Shown here piece by piece: positions 14,692 to 26,400 of a DNA stretch of 60,000 bases. A program made the translations under genes and the position numbers. Within the stretch, counting starts at the first letter, position 1. Each line of letters starts with the position of its first letter. Below the pieces are notes generated by a model, which was given only the letters and a program-made list of their open reading frames with translations, did not search any database and was not told where the DNA came from. This stretch comes from Membranipora membranacea (Eukaryota > Bryozoa > Gymnolaemata > Cheilostomatida > Membraniporidae). The stretch lies in assembly GCA_914767715.1 (NCBI GenBank), contig OU612065.1, positions 17,610,001 to 17,670,000 on the forward strand. Reading direction: 5' to 3'.

Positions 14692-14697
14692 TACGAT

Positions 14698-14703
14698 TTT
14701 ATT
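14698..14703 (-). terminator. Poly(A) signal of KGD4
   Basis: AATAAA on the minus strand (TTTATT on plus) 75 bp downstream of the KGD4 stop. It lies only 6 bp from the opposing FKBP signal, so the two mRNAs should share a few tens of bases at their 3' ends. Confidence 0.6.
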
Positions 14704-14777
14704 CCAGGCAAGCTGGGATTCAGTAAAAGACAAATGGAGATTTACACATTGCTTCCTCGCTAGTCTGGTGGTCAAGT

Positions 14778-15477
14778 TCACTCTGGCCCTCCTCTCTACA
14801 AAATAAAGCAGGATTGTCAGTTACAAATTCAGCCCCGTACAGTCCGTAACTTGATGAGCAAGAATTTGGTGTTTGGGTTTTTGTTTTAAGTATTTCGCTC
14901 CGCTCTCCAACCTAGGCCAATCATGTTCTACAAAATTATTATTTGACCAATTAGAAAATTTCAATATTTGAAATTAACTGTTCAAGCCTTGGTATGGTTG
15001 CCAATCAGATCTCACTGTCATTATCTTTTGATATGCATTTACTATCTTAGAGAAAAATTTTGCCCAGATTTGAGCTAAGTCTAACCTGTATATATTCGAG
15101 TTCTTCTAATTCTATCGGTTTTCTCCTAAATCTTGCGGGTGGTATTTCTGTATGAGATGATGACGTAGTAGATGCGACAGTTAGCACCGGCTTGATAGGC
15201 TGGGATGACTTACTTGAGAGCATATTCTCTATCGCACCTTAAGATAGACGAAGTGTGTTTATGGTTTAGAGCTAGCAACAGGCCAATAAAAAATGGTACT
15301 TTGAGGACTCATTCTTAATGTTGCAAAACATACCAGTGTGTCTGAAGGAAGTGGTCTAATGTTCAGTGTACAGGTTCAAAGTTGGTCCACAACTGGACAG
15401 TGTGCCGAACCCCACAACTGATCAACAGGTTTCTTACCTTTTATATGCCGAAACTTGATCAAAGGACTACGTACAGC
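14778..15477 (-). CDS. KGD4: KGD4/MRPS36, 2-oxoglutarate dehydrogenase adaptor subunit (5' exon not found)
   Basis: Three small exons on the minus strand: 15438-15477, 15086-15237 and 14778-14795. The first reads AVRSPLIKFRHIK, matching the N-terminal PLI(K/R)F motif of the family. The second ends in PPARFRRKPIELEELEYIQ, and the last 18-nt exon adds RGGPE and the stop. The tail FRRKP...EE-EYIQRGGPE is the diagnostic C-terminus of KGD4/MRPS36. Phases agree (in-phase 0 at 15477, phase 1 at the first join, phase 0 at the second). About 69 residues are visible; the start codon exon should lie upstream, between 15478 and about 17400, but I could not identify it. Family knowledge: KGD4 tethers the E3 subunit to the E1-E2 core of mitochondrial 2-oxoglutarate dehydrogenase; it was earlier listed as mitoribosomal protein S36. 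Confidence 0.82.
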
Positions 15478-16085
15478 CTAAAAAAAAGAAAGACAAAAAG
15501 CCAGTTAGGTATATTTGAACTTTTTGTAAAAGGGACCGCTCCTCCAACCAATAATGGCAGTCATATATCGCCCATTGCTCCCATCTCTACACTATTGAAT
15601 CAAATCTTACAAGACGTATAGGAAAAGAAAGTCGGAGCTATCTGCAAAGTAATATCAAGGAGTAAAAGAGCTTAACTTTTTACCCCTGGGCCCTTAGTAA
15701 AAAATTCAACCAGAAATTGCATTTAGTTAGATCCTGACATTTCAACTTTGCTTTAATTGCATCATGGATGATTTAATAGTAGGGCTGCAGAGAACTCAAA
15801 GTTACTGCAACCTATCACTTATCAAGTCAGACAGTGGAGGGAGTAGTACATGGAGTACTCAGTGAGTAAGTAAAGAGCTAACACTTATTCTCCTGGCAGT
15901 GCTACAGAGCTCACTCCATAAACTTATGGGGCTGTACTGTAGACTGGTTTGCCTAATTAGCCAACCAGTTAAGTGAACTCCTTGGGGTTGATAATATTAA
16001 TAATGAATAAATAAAGGCTAAACATTCTGTCTGAAATTCTGATAATGGTATAATTATAATAATAGCCTGCCCAGGCCAGTAGTAT

Positions 16086-16141
16086 CATAGGACTGCCGCA
16101 GTTCCTATGAGCCCAAAATCAGGAACTGCGGCAGTCCTATG
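16086..16141. mobile_element. 56-bp palindromic mini-insertion with 8-bp target-site duplication
   Basis: Two perfect 21-bp inverted arms (starting CATAGGACTG, ending CAGTCCTATG) separated by a 14-bp loop. The insertion is flanked by the exact direct repeat AGTAGTAT at 16078-16085 and 16142-16149. An 8-bp duplication is typical of hAT-type transposition; the element is far too short to code for anything. Confidence 0.8.
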
Positions 16142-16745
16142 AGTAGTATAATAATATATATATACATGATTACTATTTATTTATAGATTATACAATTGTA
16201 CTTGCATTCAGAGCTGATGCACTACTCATGCTGAATATATGAGTACTTCTCTGCTCAGCTGACTTGATGTAACCAAGAAGTACTCCTTGATGAAACTAGG
16301 GATGAGGAGGCTACCATGTACCTCTGATTGGTGAGCTTAATTTATTATTTTAGTGTCTTGTAAAATTTTTGCACAGCACTGCACCTTGTAGACCGACTTT
16401 CAACCGGTGCTAGACATAAATTTATGGGGTTATAGTGGATTTCTCTTTCTGTTATAAACTTGGGTTATAGAACCGATCTATTAAATTGACCTTTATCACA
16501 ACGATTGGAGTAAATTTTGTTTTGATATTTGAAATTGGGCAAGCAACTTCAAGATTGAGAGGGTCTTCAATTGAAACAAAGAAGGGAGTTCATTGATTGA
16601 AATCTGTCCATACCTTCTACCTCTTATTCGTGGGTGGGGAGACCCAGTTGGACTATTAATTTCATCAAATAGCACAATAATTAGTTAAACCAGATAACCA
16701 GATATAGTGTAAAATTTGCAAGGTCGGTGAATGCAGGGAGAATGG

Positions 16746-16921
16746 TAGCCTGTCTTGACAAGTATTGTTGTATAGGGGGGGGGGGGGTGTTCGGGAGTCC
16801 CCCACCCACCGAACAAAGCTGGTCAAGGCAGGCTTTGTCCCCCACCCACCCACCAAACAAAGCTTGTCAAGACAGGCTTTGTCCCCCCCACCCATCGAAC
16901 AAAGCTTGTCAAGACAGGCTA
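16746..16921. mobile_element. Foldback (inverted-repeat) element, TAGCCTGTCTTGACAAG family
   Basis: Starts TAGCCTGTCTTGACAAG and ends with its reverse complement CTTGTCAAGACAGGCTA. The 3' side carries tandem copies of an ACAAAGCTTGTCAAG-type unit separated by C-rich tracts. A run of G's near 16775-16787 mirrors the C-rich tracts. No clear target-site duplication is seen. Related pieces occur near 17690-17770, 32008, 35195, 40082 and 49203. Confidence 0.65.
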
Positions 16922-17418
16922 CGTACAGACATGAGAAGGTAATAACTTCTGGAATACTACTGAACAAAAACACAGACAGCTTAAATTCAATGACAGGCAA
17001 TTTAATTATTGAGGATATTACTCCATGGCTGAAAAGACATAAGCCTGACAACATTAGAAAACAAGACATTTGATATAAAAGGTGCATACTCGATAATTAT
17101 CAACAATGGTATTGCATTTTTTGTAAAGGAAATAACAGTTGTATGTAGTGATAACAGTAATAAAAAACATAAATAACAAGAGCTGAGAAGAATATGACTA
17201 GATTGTCAGATATAGATATACTTCATGCACTAAATAAACACTGTTTGTGTGCATACCAAAAAAATCGCACAAAAAGATGAGAAAATAAATATTGTTATAG
17301 TTGACTTTCATGAATTTTTTTGCATCTATCAAGGAAAGAGAACTTGTTTTATAAAATAAGTATCTGTTCAAATTCAAGGACACTTAGATTCTAGACTGGG
17401 CGCTACAGGGTACAGTGA

Positions 17419-20400
17419 TTACTCTTTGATGGCTGGCATACTGTTCTCTCTCATAAAGGAGGGAGTACTTCTCTGTTTTGGTGTAGAGGCTCGTTTGAAA
17501 GAATTGACCAAGCGCTTTGTTGTTGATTGACGTGTTATGACGCTCATCTGTCGGGGATTGAACAATGCTCTTCTAGGCGTTCTTCTTCCATTGGAAATCA
17601 CTTCTGCAGCTGAAATATCACAGTATAACATATATAATTGTTTATTTGAAGGCATCTGGCGATAGATTTATTTTTCACATATGATTGCATGTTGGCCTGG
17701 GCAGGCTGTCAGGGGTGGGCAGGTGGGGAGAGAGGGTCCAAACCCTCCCTACCCACCCCGACAGGCTAAGTGCATGTCAAGGAGCCTCAAAATACTTCAG
17801 TGTCAAGTAATTCATGCTTACATGAGAAAAACATGGATTGTCAAAGAAATCCAAAGTCTCTCTAATATAAGTACTTTATTATTGCCTATCAAAGTCAATG
17901 ACAAATAAAGACCATGCATAAATAAATAAATAAAAACAAAGCAGTCAGGTGTATTTATGGAAAATATCATTGTCTATAAACACTGTCCTTTTTATGGAAA
18001 GGTGATCTAATAGAAATTTCCCTTGCTAATTAATTTCACTTACTGTATTCAGTGTTGATGAGTGCGATATCTACAGCAGCCTGCCAAGGTTCTACAAACC
18101 AGCTGAACTCTGCTTTGTCTCCAGGTAAGATATTCTCCATCTTTATATCATCTTTAGTATTCACCTCCTGTAAGAAAAATATAACAATGTAATATAATAT
18201 ATAATACATATAATTTAATGATGTAATAAAATATTCATTCATGGAGTAAAAGCAATTTCTTATGCACAGAAAAATCACCATAGGCCTACAGGTATCGTAA
18301 TTCACATTTGGGAAATGGAAAGGGGCTTTTAGTATAATGTTATCCCTATGACAGACATTTCAGACCTAAAACCACCGTTGCAACAACAATCAAGCAGCCA
18401 TTAGTTAAGCATTGTCTAAAGACATACCTTGCATAGCAGCGGTGCCCGGTCGAATATCTTTTGAGCCACATCAAGACAGTTCTACAAGATAAATATAATT
18501 CAGTGAGAAACATAATAGCTAGTAATTGGGGCCCAAGTGATTTGAATGAGTCCACACAGATGGTACAACTTATGCTCATAAATATCACTTTCATTGTTTT
18601 AGTGTTGGCATTTTCAAGTATAATCAGAGACTATAGATAATAGACTATATCCGGTAGTCTCTGGTATAATAGCATTCCGACATAACAACTTTGTAGCTAT
18701 ATGCTTACATCAAAGTACTTCTTGTCCATTTTCATGATCTCTGGTTTGCGCGGATGGTTGACCAGAGTCATCTTTCTGCTCTGGAATGAAACATCCACAA
18801 GGTTCATGATGGAATTCTCGTGTGTCCTGTGCTTCCATTCACCAGATTTTGGATCAAACTTGTACTACAAAATGATAGAGAGAACAATAGAAAAAACGGC
18901 AGAGCAGACGCTCTCATTCTTCCTAATGTACTTGGGTCCATTCATATGATAGGATATCAGTGATTTGATAATGATTGCAACCAACGAAATGAAACAATCA
19001 TTTTTATCTAGATTTTCTAACTAAACCACTGATCGTTCTCCACTCACCAATGGCAGCATTTTCCAGGCATGCTCACTGAGCATGGCCACAGCAGATATGA
19101 TGTAATCCAGCTCTGCTTCATTCATAAAGTACGGTAAATTCAGCCGAACAAAACCAGGCCTACAATAGTAGAAAGGGGGAATTAGATCATGCCTTTGTAA
19201 TTGGATCACTATCGCAAGTCATGCGATTTTTTTTATCTCGAAAATTATCATTGTACTCTAAGCATCATCTCATTCACTAATGATGGTTTTTTGGTTATGT
19301 TGGTTGGTTAAAATCGCAAGTTTCTGTCTCTGTTCGAAGACTGAGAAAAATGGTGCCATAAGAGCGCGGCCAGCATGTTTGACGCCAAGTTGTTCTCAGA
19401 TTGCTTCAGAATTTTTTGAACTCCAGACCACTAACACTTGCGTGTCTAAGGGTTCGCAATAATTATAAGACAACATCTGGTTCTATGGGCATATAAAACT
19501 GAAATAAGTACGTTTAACTACTTACTTCATGATTTCTAGGTGGGTTTGTTTGGTGGCAGTAGTACAGCTTTCGTTTGTGCAGGCCACCTTCTCTTTGTGC
19601 CCATCTTCTTCACCCATACTCTCTCTGTTAATGACAAGTGATGGATTAGTAACAGTCGAAATATTTGAGTTTCCACCATAGATGTCTTTTGCAAGCTCTT
19701 AGAAAATAAGGTGTAGGCATAAAACATGTTTTTGCGGGCTAAGATTAAATTATTGTGGGAGCATGCATTTTTTCCCAGTAGTTCCAACAACCTCTTGCCC
19801 ATCAACCGGGAGAAATGAGTTTAACATTTACAGTCAGCTTTGGTAGTTTATTTGCTCCAACGGTTATCAGTAGGGAGGTTGTAGCATTCCATTACTTAAC
19901 ATCCCTATTCTTCGCGCACTAACATAATATTATTATTGGTGTTTATATTCTACAAATACTAATGGTTAGTATAAGCCACATAAACACCTTCCATCCTCGG
20001 TTCACTCAACACACACTTTGTTAGCTCACAGTAAAGCCCAACATCTAATTAATATGGAAATATATTTTATCATTATTAACACAAAAGCCTGATTACCCAA
20101 CTACATAAACAGGATAAATAATTCTCTTTCTGTCACATAATTTTTGGCTAATCCTGCCTCCTGCTGGACAACCGCTGGTTGCTAAATGGGCATCCGGATG
20201 GGTTCTCGACAGTCACAGATAAATTGGATGTCCAGTTAGAACTGCCAGATGGGTATTTGTCATAACCGGATGGCCTTTTTACAGAGATGTCTTGCAGAAG
20301 GCAATTTGTCAGAAACGATTTTAGCACAACACCTCCTATATGATATGCAGTGATGTTGATACATGCAAAACCTCCATGAAAAGCTATCTAGAATGTTATC

Positions 20401-23400
20401 TATACCAAGGCAAGCGAGTGTAACAAATCGACCCAAACATGACCTACCGCACAGTACTCAGTGATAGTTCGGCACTCAGTTGAGAGAGTTTACGAACAAG
20501 TACTTTCACATTAGCAGAGTTGCGGCTGTAATGGTTTAACACAAGAATTTATTTCTATGTTGATATACTTTTAAAAAAAGCAAACTCCTCATCTTTTATA
20601 ACATGAGTATATCTGAGACAATCACATCACATGATAACGTTCGCAACAGGGTACTGCCAAACTCTTTAACAGTTTTTGGATCAGGGGTAACTGTATGAAG
20701 CCAAAAAACTTACTTTACATCAGGATCATCATGGTCTTTCTCAGGATCTCCTTGTAGAAATACTGTGAAGTCTTTGCCATTGATACCCAATAGTCCCTAA
20801 AAATATATTGAATCAATTAGAAAATTATCCATATTATTGCCTACTAAGGGTGCAGAAATCATAGTGTTCACCAGATCTTTGAATGGTGATTTATCTACTT
20901 CAATGGGAGCAAATACATTTCATAAACCGTCACAGCTGAAAAGATTGTTCATCTTGCTAATTTGTATCATTAGTTGCTACCCTCAATTTGTGGTCTGTTG
21001 ATATTTATTCCTTACCTCTGCATAAGGTCCAGCACATGCACAGCCACCTCTTGCCTGAATTCCAAACATGTCATTGAGAAGAATAGCCAGAAAGTTGTGA
21101 TGTAAATACTTTGTACTGCCATCTATGTATCTGAAATGGACAATTTCAATGTCACTGTAATAAGCTTGTAGATGATTAAAGTTCCGTCTCCAATTTTGGT
21201 ATGTGTTCCCTGGTTCCACCATTAAAAGCTTGGACTTGTACTTTCATGTCAACAAAGAAGACAACTCCTGGATTGAGCTGCTATTATAATTTTACACTCA
21301 TGATCGAGGCAGACTATATCAACCTGGTAGGATGTTTTCTGGTATGTGCCACAGGAATTAGGAACGACATAGAGAGGGGAGGAAAGAGCAATGGAGAAAA
21401 GGGGTAAAAGAGAACATAAGTAATAGTAATAAATGTGTACATTACGTTGAGGTAAAAGTAAAGGTTTTGTCACCTTGATTGACGTCAGTGCTTTAATTTT
21501 TTGCAATTCTGTTTCAAGTTTTAACCAGCAGAGAAGCCTACCTGACAATGAATGAGAATATTGGAAGCCTCTGGACAGCACCAGATCCTAAGATCACCAT
21601 ATTTTGTAGTTTGGTCCACATTGCACGAGCTTTCTTATATAGCATCTCTTCGCGTTCTTCAATAGCCTTAGGACCTATATCCTAAAAGTAGAACAGTTGT
21701 ATAAGTAAATACATATCACTTTTGACATACTAAGCTGGTATGGTTTGATCATAGAGTGTGGTTAGAATATAGAATATAATCATTACTTTAGTAAATTCTT
21801 GGCAGGTGACTCCCATGATATGAGTCAATTTAAATGTTTTAATTCAATAAATTTTCTTCTAAAAAACCACTAAGTGACTAATACACAATGGATAAAATAA
21901 GGAGTGGAAGAAAGTATGGCTAAAATCATTTTTTTGAAGGCAAGATGATATTGATAGGTGAGATCAACATAAGAAAAACAAGCAAAATGTGCCTAGAATG
22001 ATTTAAATTTATGCTAATTATCAGGCAAGATATTCAAGACTGAACTGATGAGTCAGTCGATTAGTATTTACTTTTTTGCTAATCTAAATTTTTTTTTATC
22101 GACTGACTTACCTGTTTAAGCTGGAAGCAGAGCCCAGCTCTTATAGATTCCACTATTGCAGGTGTCCCTCCCTCTTCTCTGCTTTCTATATCGTCCACAT
22201 AAACGTGCTTGTCTTTTATCACCTTAAACAATTCAGGACAACAAATGAAAAGTCAGGTCATGCTCAACTTTCGACTGAAAACTGTGATCAAAGAGTCAGA
22301 TGTGACATGCTACACCTCATTGCAATCACAGTGTAGAACGAGGATAAAAGCTACCAATAAATTGCGACCATGGTGAAGAAAAGAGAGCGTATACCAACTA
22401 TCGGTACAAGGCTGTCGAAAAAGCACTCTCCAGAAATGATGCAATCTTCGATTGTCAGCTGCCATTGCATTACATCACAGAGTAAGGATATATATATATA
22501 TCCTTACTTTGTGGTTACATTGTCAAGACAGGAATCATGTAATGTTATTCCTGTCTTGACAATTGGCTTCCGACTCTCGGAATTGACAGCTGATCCAAGG
22601 TTAGACTAAGATTTAAGTGTTGGATGTTGATTTGATTAGGTGTTTGACTGCTTTGTGGCATTTGATATGCAATTATGCAACAACTCTATTATCTGGGCCG
22701 ACAGCAAGTGTGTGGATTCAGCTTACCAAAAGAAAACTAATCAGAAGTTTAGTAGACAATCAATTTGCAGTCCCCTGGTAATAAGCACTGCACACTCACA
22801 GCAATCCTTTGAAATGATGCAACAGCAAAGAGGAAAACTCGATAATGTAAAGCAATTTGTATGTCAGTGTACACCAATGAAACATTTGTTCACTTGAAAA
22901 ATAGGACAACTCACATAAAGCACTGTGCCACCGCCTGCACCGTGTGGTACTGAATTCTGGAATAGAGACTTCTTAGCTATCAGGATTCCAGGAGTTCCCG
23001 GACCCCCAACAAATTTGTGAGGAGAGGCAAATATAGCATCCTTGTATCTACAAAAAAAAAGAACAGTTGATTTAAAATTTCTCCCAGTGGTTTGATGTGG
23101 CCGCATTTTGTTTTTGTTCCAAAATCATCTAGTCTCACCTTGAATTCAAGTTTTGACTAGATTTCAAGCTGTTTATTGGAAGCATTGAATTGGAAATGAA
23201 TATAACACCAACCCTGTTTCTGAGGCGTTCATATTCATCTCCAGATAGGGGGCAGCTGTAGCGTAGTCCCAGAAAGACAGAGCACCATACTTATGACAGA
23301 GTTCTGACACTGCTACTGTGTCTGTCATTATACCGGTGATGTTGCTGGCCGCACTGAAGCTTGCGATCATTCTCTTACCATCAGACTTTCCTTGCTAAAA

Positions 23401-26400
23401 TCGGAGTGAAAAAAATTTAATTAAGACCTCCGACACTTGTTCAACATCCTGTCACAGAGACAATATTACTGAACAATTAATACATCTTCCATTGTATCAT
23501 TCGAACCATGGATTGACTTAGCCTTGTCAAGCGGCTACTCTTTTTGTTTCGGACAAAAAAATACCAACGTGACAAGGCCAGTATTGACTAGTTACAAATC
23601 AAGTTTTGTTTTAAATTTTGAAATTAATCATTGGATCAGCTGATCACACTGGAACTTGGAAGATAGTATTAATGTTTACTAACAGGAAACAAAGGAGAAA
23701 ATAAAAACCCACGTATTGTGAAGAATGGTCATTACCCCATTATACTAACCATGTGATATTTCCTCAAACCCAATAGTTCATTCTTTGCTAGCCCATTTTA
23801 TCTTGTGAGTGTGAACTCATAATTGTCAGCTGACAGCAGCTTTGGTCTTGGAGGAAACCATGATAAATTGGGAAAAACCATGATCCACAATTTTTCACAA
23901 TTCAACACAAAACCTTACTTTTTCAATATTATTTACTATTGCGAGAGCTTTCAAACGTTCCAAGGCATGATAAGGCTACTCATTGCACTGGAAATGAAAT
24001 ACATTAAGTAAAACCCAAAAGAAAATTTAACTTCCGCAACATATTTAAAACTGATAAATCATCGCGCTGTCATAGGTCCGAAGTTCAGAGTGAAGTCATA
24101 GTTGATATTTCCCACTGGTTTTCTGCCACATGTACAATATTTAAATATTAAATATTTATATTTTAGTGCACAAAGCATTCCTTTACTACCATTCCTCCAT
24201 TACTACCAAAGTAACTGAAATAGTTGTGGCCGAGACTATCACTCAACATGAGCTAGAATCAAATGGGGTGAACTTCCTCCTAGAGAGGACAAAAAATAGT
24301 TCAAATCATGTTCGCTAATCCCGTGTCAATTAACATGTCATGTGCTCCATAATTTGACCCTTGAGACACCAGATTTCACCATCAGCTTCATTAGCATTAG
24401 CATATTGTCCGTTTTTTCCCTGTCTCAAACTTTAAATGAGGAATACAGTGTTTTTTTGTAGTTTCATATTTGGTGTCAAGGATTGTATAGAACAGGAAAG
24501 AGAAGGATATATCTTACTATGAGCTGTTTCTCCAGACAGGCTATGTCGAGGATGCCCCGTTTTGTTTCCTGAATTCTGATGACATCTGCTCCGCACTCCT
24601 GCCATGGTAGCAGATTCGAGTGATGCTCAAACGGACTGATGAACACTCTCTAAAATTCAATAAGCTCCCAAATACAATACTTGATACAAGCAAAGGTAGA
24701 AGCAAGAATTAGCCGTAACTTAGTTCCCATAGCCTTGTCACCCAGCCACCTTTTTGTTCTAACTAACTAAACCATCTCAAACAAAAAAAGTGGCCGCTTG
24801 ACAAGGCTAAAGTTTCCTGCTGCTGGAGATCATGAGTATTAGAAACGTTCATAAAGCTATACAGAAATAATTACTTTTCATTCTTTATCTTTAGGAAATA
24901 CCACAGATTGGGTCATCATATTACACAGTATTATTGGTGGCCAATTGTACTTAGTGGTATAAGGAAGTGAACAATGACTGATCAGGTTGGTATGTTGGCC
25001 CAGATTAGAACATAAAGCTAAATTCAGAATGAGATCAGAATTTTTTGTTACCAATTACCAGTCAAGCCACTGACTTTTTTTTCTTTAATTTTGAACTTGA
25101 AGAAACAAACACAGATCCAGCCAAATCAGTGACACCTGACATGTGAAAGGCTGTATGGCTCTCATAATCGCAAGATAGATTACACACAAAAAAGCCCATC
25201 TAGCCAATGAGTATTTATAATCTTTGATCTAGCTATATTCTTACAACCTTCACTGGTCTGTGTGTATTGATAGTGACATTATTACCACTAAAAGGCTTTA
25301 AACTGGCCACAAGCCACCTCAGGCAGAATGGTTTTGGTTTTTAATGGCCACTTCCAGTTTCCTCCATGAGTCAGAGCAAAACTATTCAATCTATAATCGT
25401 CAGGCAAAGATATCACATTATAAGTCTTACTAATCCCACACCAGGACTAAATTTCTGTCTGATACTAATATTGTAGTGAAAGGCATACTTATTACGTCAA
25501 CATACAATTACACATGTCTTAGCAGAGGTCACAGTGCCACCGATCAGTGTGATTGGTACGCTGATTTACTGCGAGTGAGGGAATTCCTTACGGCTTGATT
25601 ACGTATCGCTGGTACAATCATTGTATGTCAGCATAATTAAAGGTTTTATTTACAGAGTGATCGTTGTTGGCAAGCATGACTGGGTTTTGTTGTGATGACA
25701 AATCACCAAATCCCCTTAGCAAGTTCAGCACACTTACTGTGTTTGCACCGCTTTCTCCAAGTTCCAGCACACCAATAAGTTTATGTATAGCACCCGTTGT
25801 TCCACTTCCAGTGAAGATGACAACGTCATCATCCGAGGCATTCACAGCCCGCTTTATCATCATCCTACAAGCAGACATAACAACGACATGAGGTGTAGTA
25901 AAAATTGTCAGCCAGACTCAGTTTTTTCTGTAAAATATTGTGATGTGGTAAAAAAAGGCAATAATATTATTTTAAGCATTCAGCATTTTAATTGTGCAAG
26001 CAAAAAACACTGAACTGCAAAGCATTCTTTGTCAGTTGCTGTTATAAATCCAAACAACAGGAAGCAATTAGGTAGAAATTCTTTGGGCATCCTCGTATTA
26101 GATTATTTTATGTTTCGTTTGTAACGGGATTATTTATTTGTTCATGCAACTGTAGTTTATTTATAAACTTGTTGAGTTGTGTCCTAAGATTCATATCAGG
26201 AAATTTTAAACGGTCCATTCCAATTTCATTTGTATGAGGTCATAATCAAACTACCATAATATGATCAAATACAATTCTCATTTCTGAGAACACGACATTG
26301 GGGTGTAAACATCTCAATTAAAATCAGTTATCTGTTATTAGATTTTTATATTTTAATAGACCTTTTGAGACCTTACCAGGAAATTTTGGATTTTCCTTTT

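Larger units (their letters stand above)
14413..14777. other. Convergent 3' ends of the FKBP gene and KGD4
   Basis: 365 bp between two stop codons facing each other. It contains an AATAAA for each strand (14686-14691 plus; 14698-14703 minus). No further gene fits here. Confidence 0.7.
15478..17418. other. KGD4 5' region and aminotransferase 3' flank
   Basis: About 1.9 kb without a resolved exon. It should hold the missing first exon of KGD4 and the 3' UTR of the aminotransferase gene (both minus strand). It contains the 56-bp palindromic insertion at 16086-16141 and the foldback element at 16746-16921. Confidence 0.45.

Noticed and set aside
15721-16620. Attempted first exon for KGD4 (several ATGs with nearby donors)
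   Set aside because: Each candidate met an in-frame stop, had the wrong phase or gave an implausible peptide, so the exon is left unassigned.
16665-17087. 140-aa ORF on the minus strand with Cys- and Gly-rich repeats
   Set aside because: Its apparent protein repeats are translations of the foldback element's tandem DNA units.
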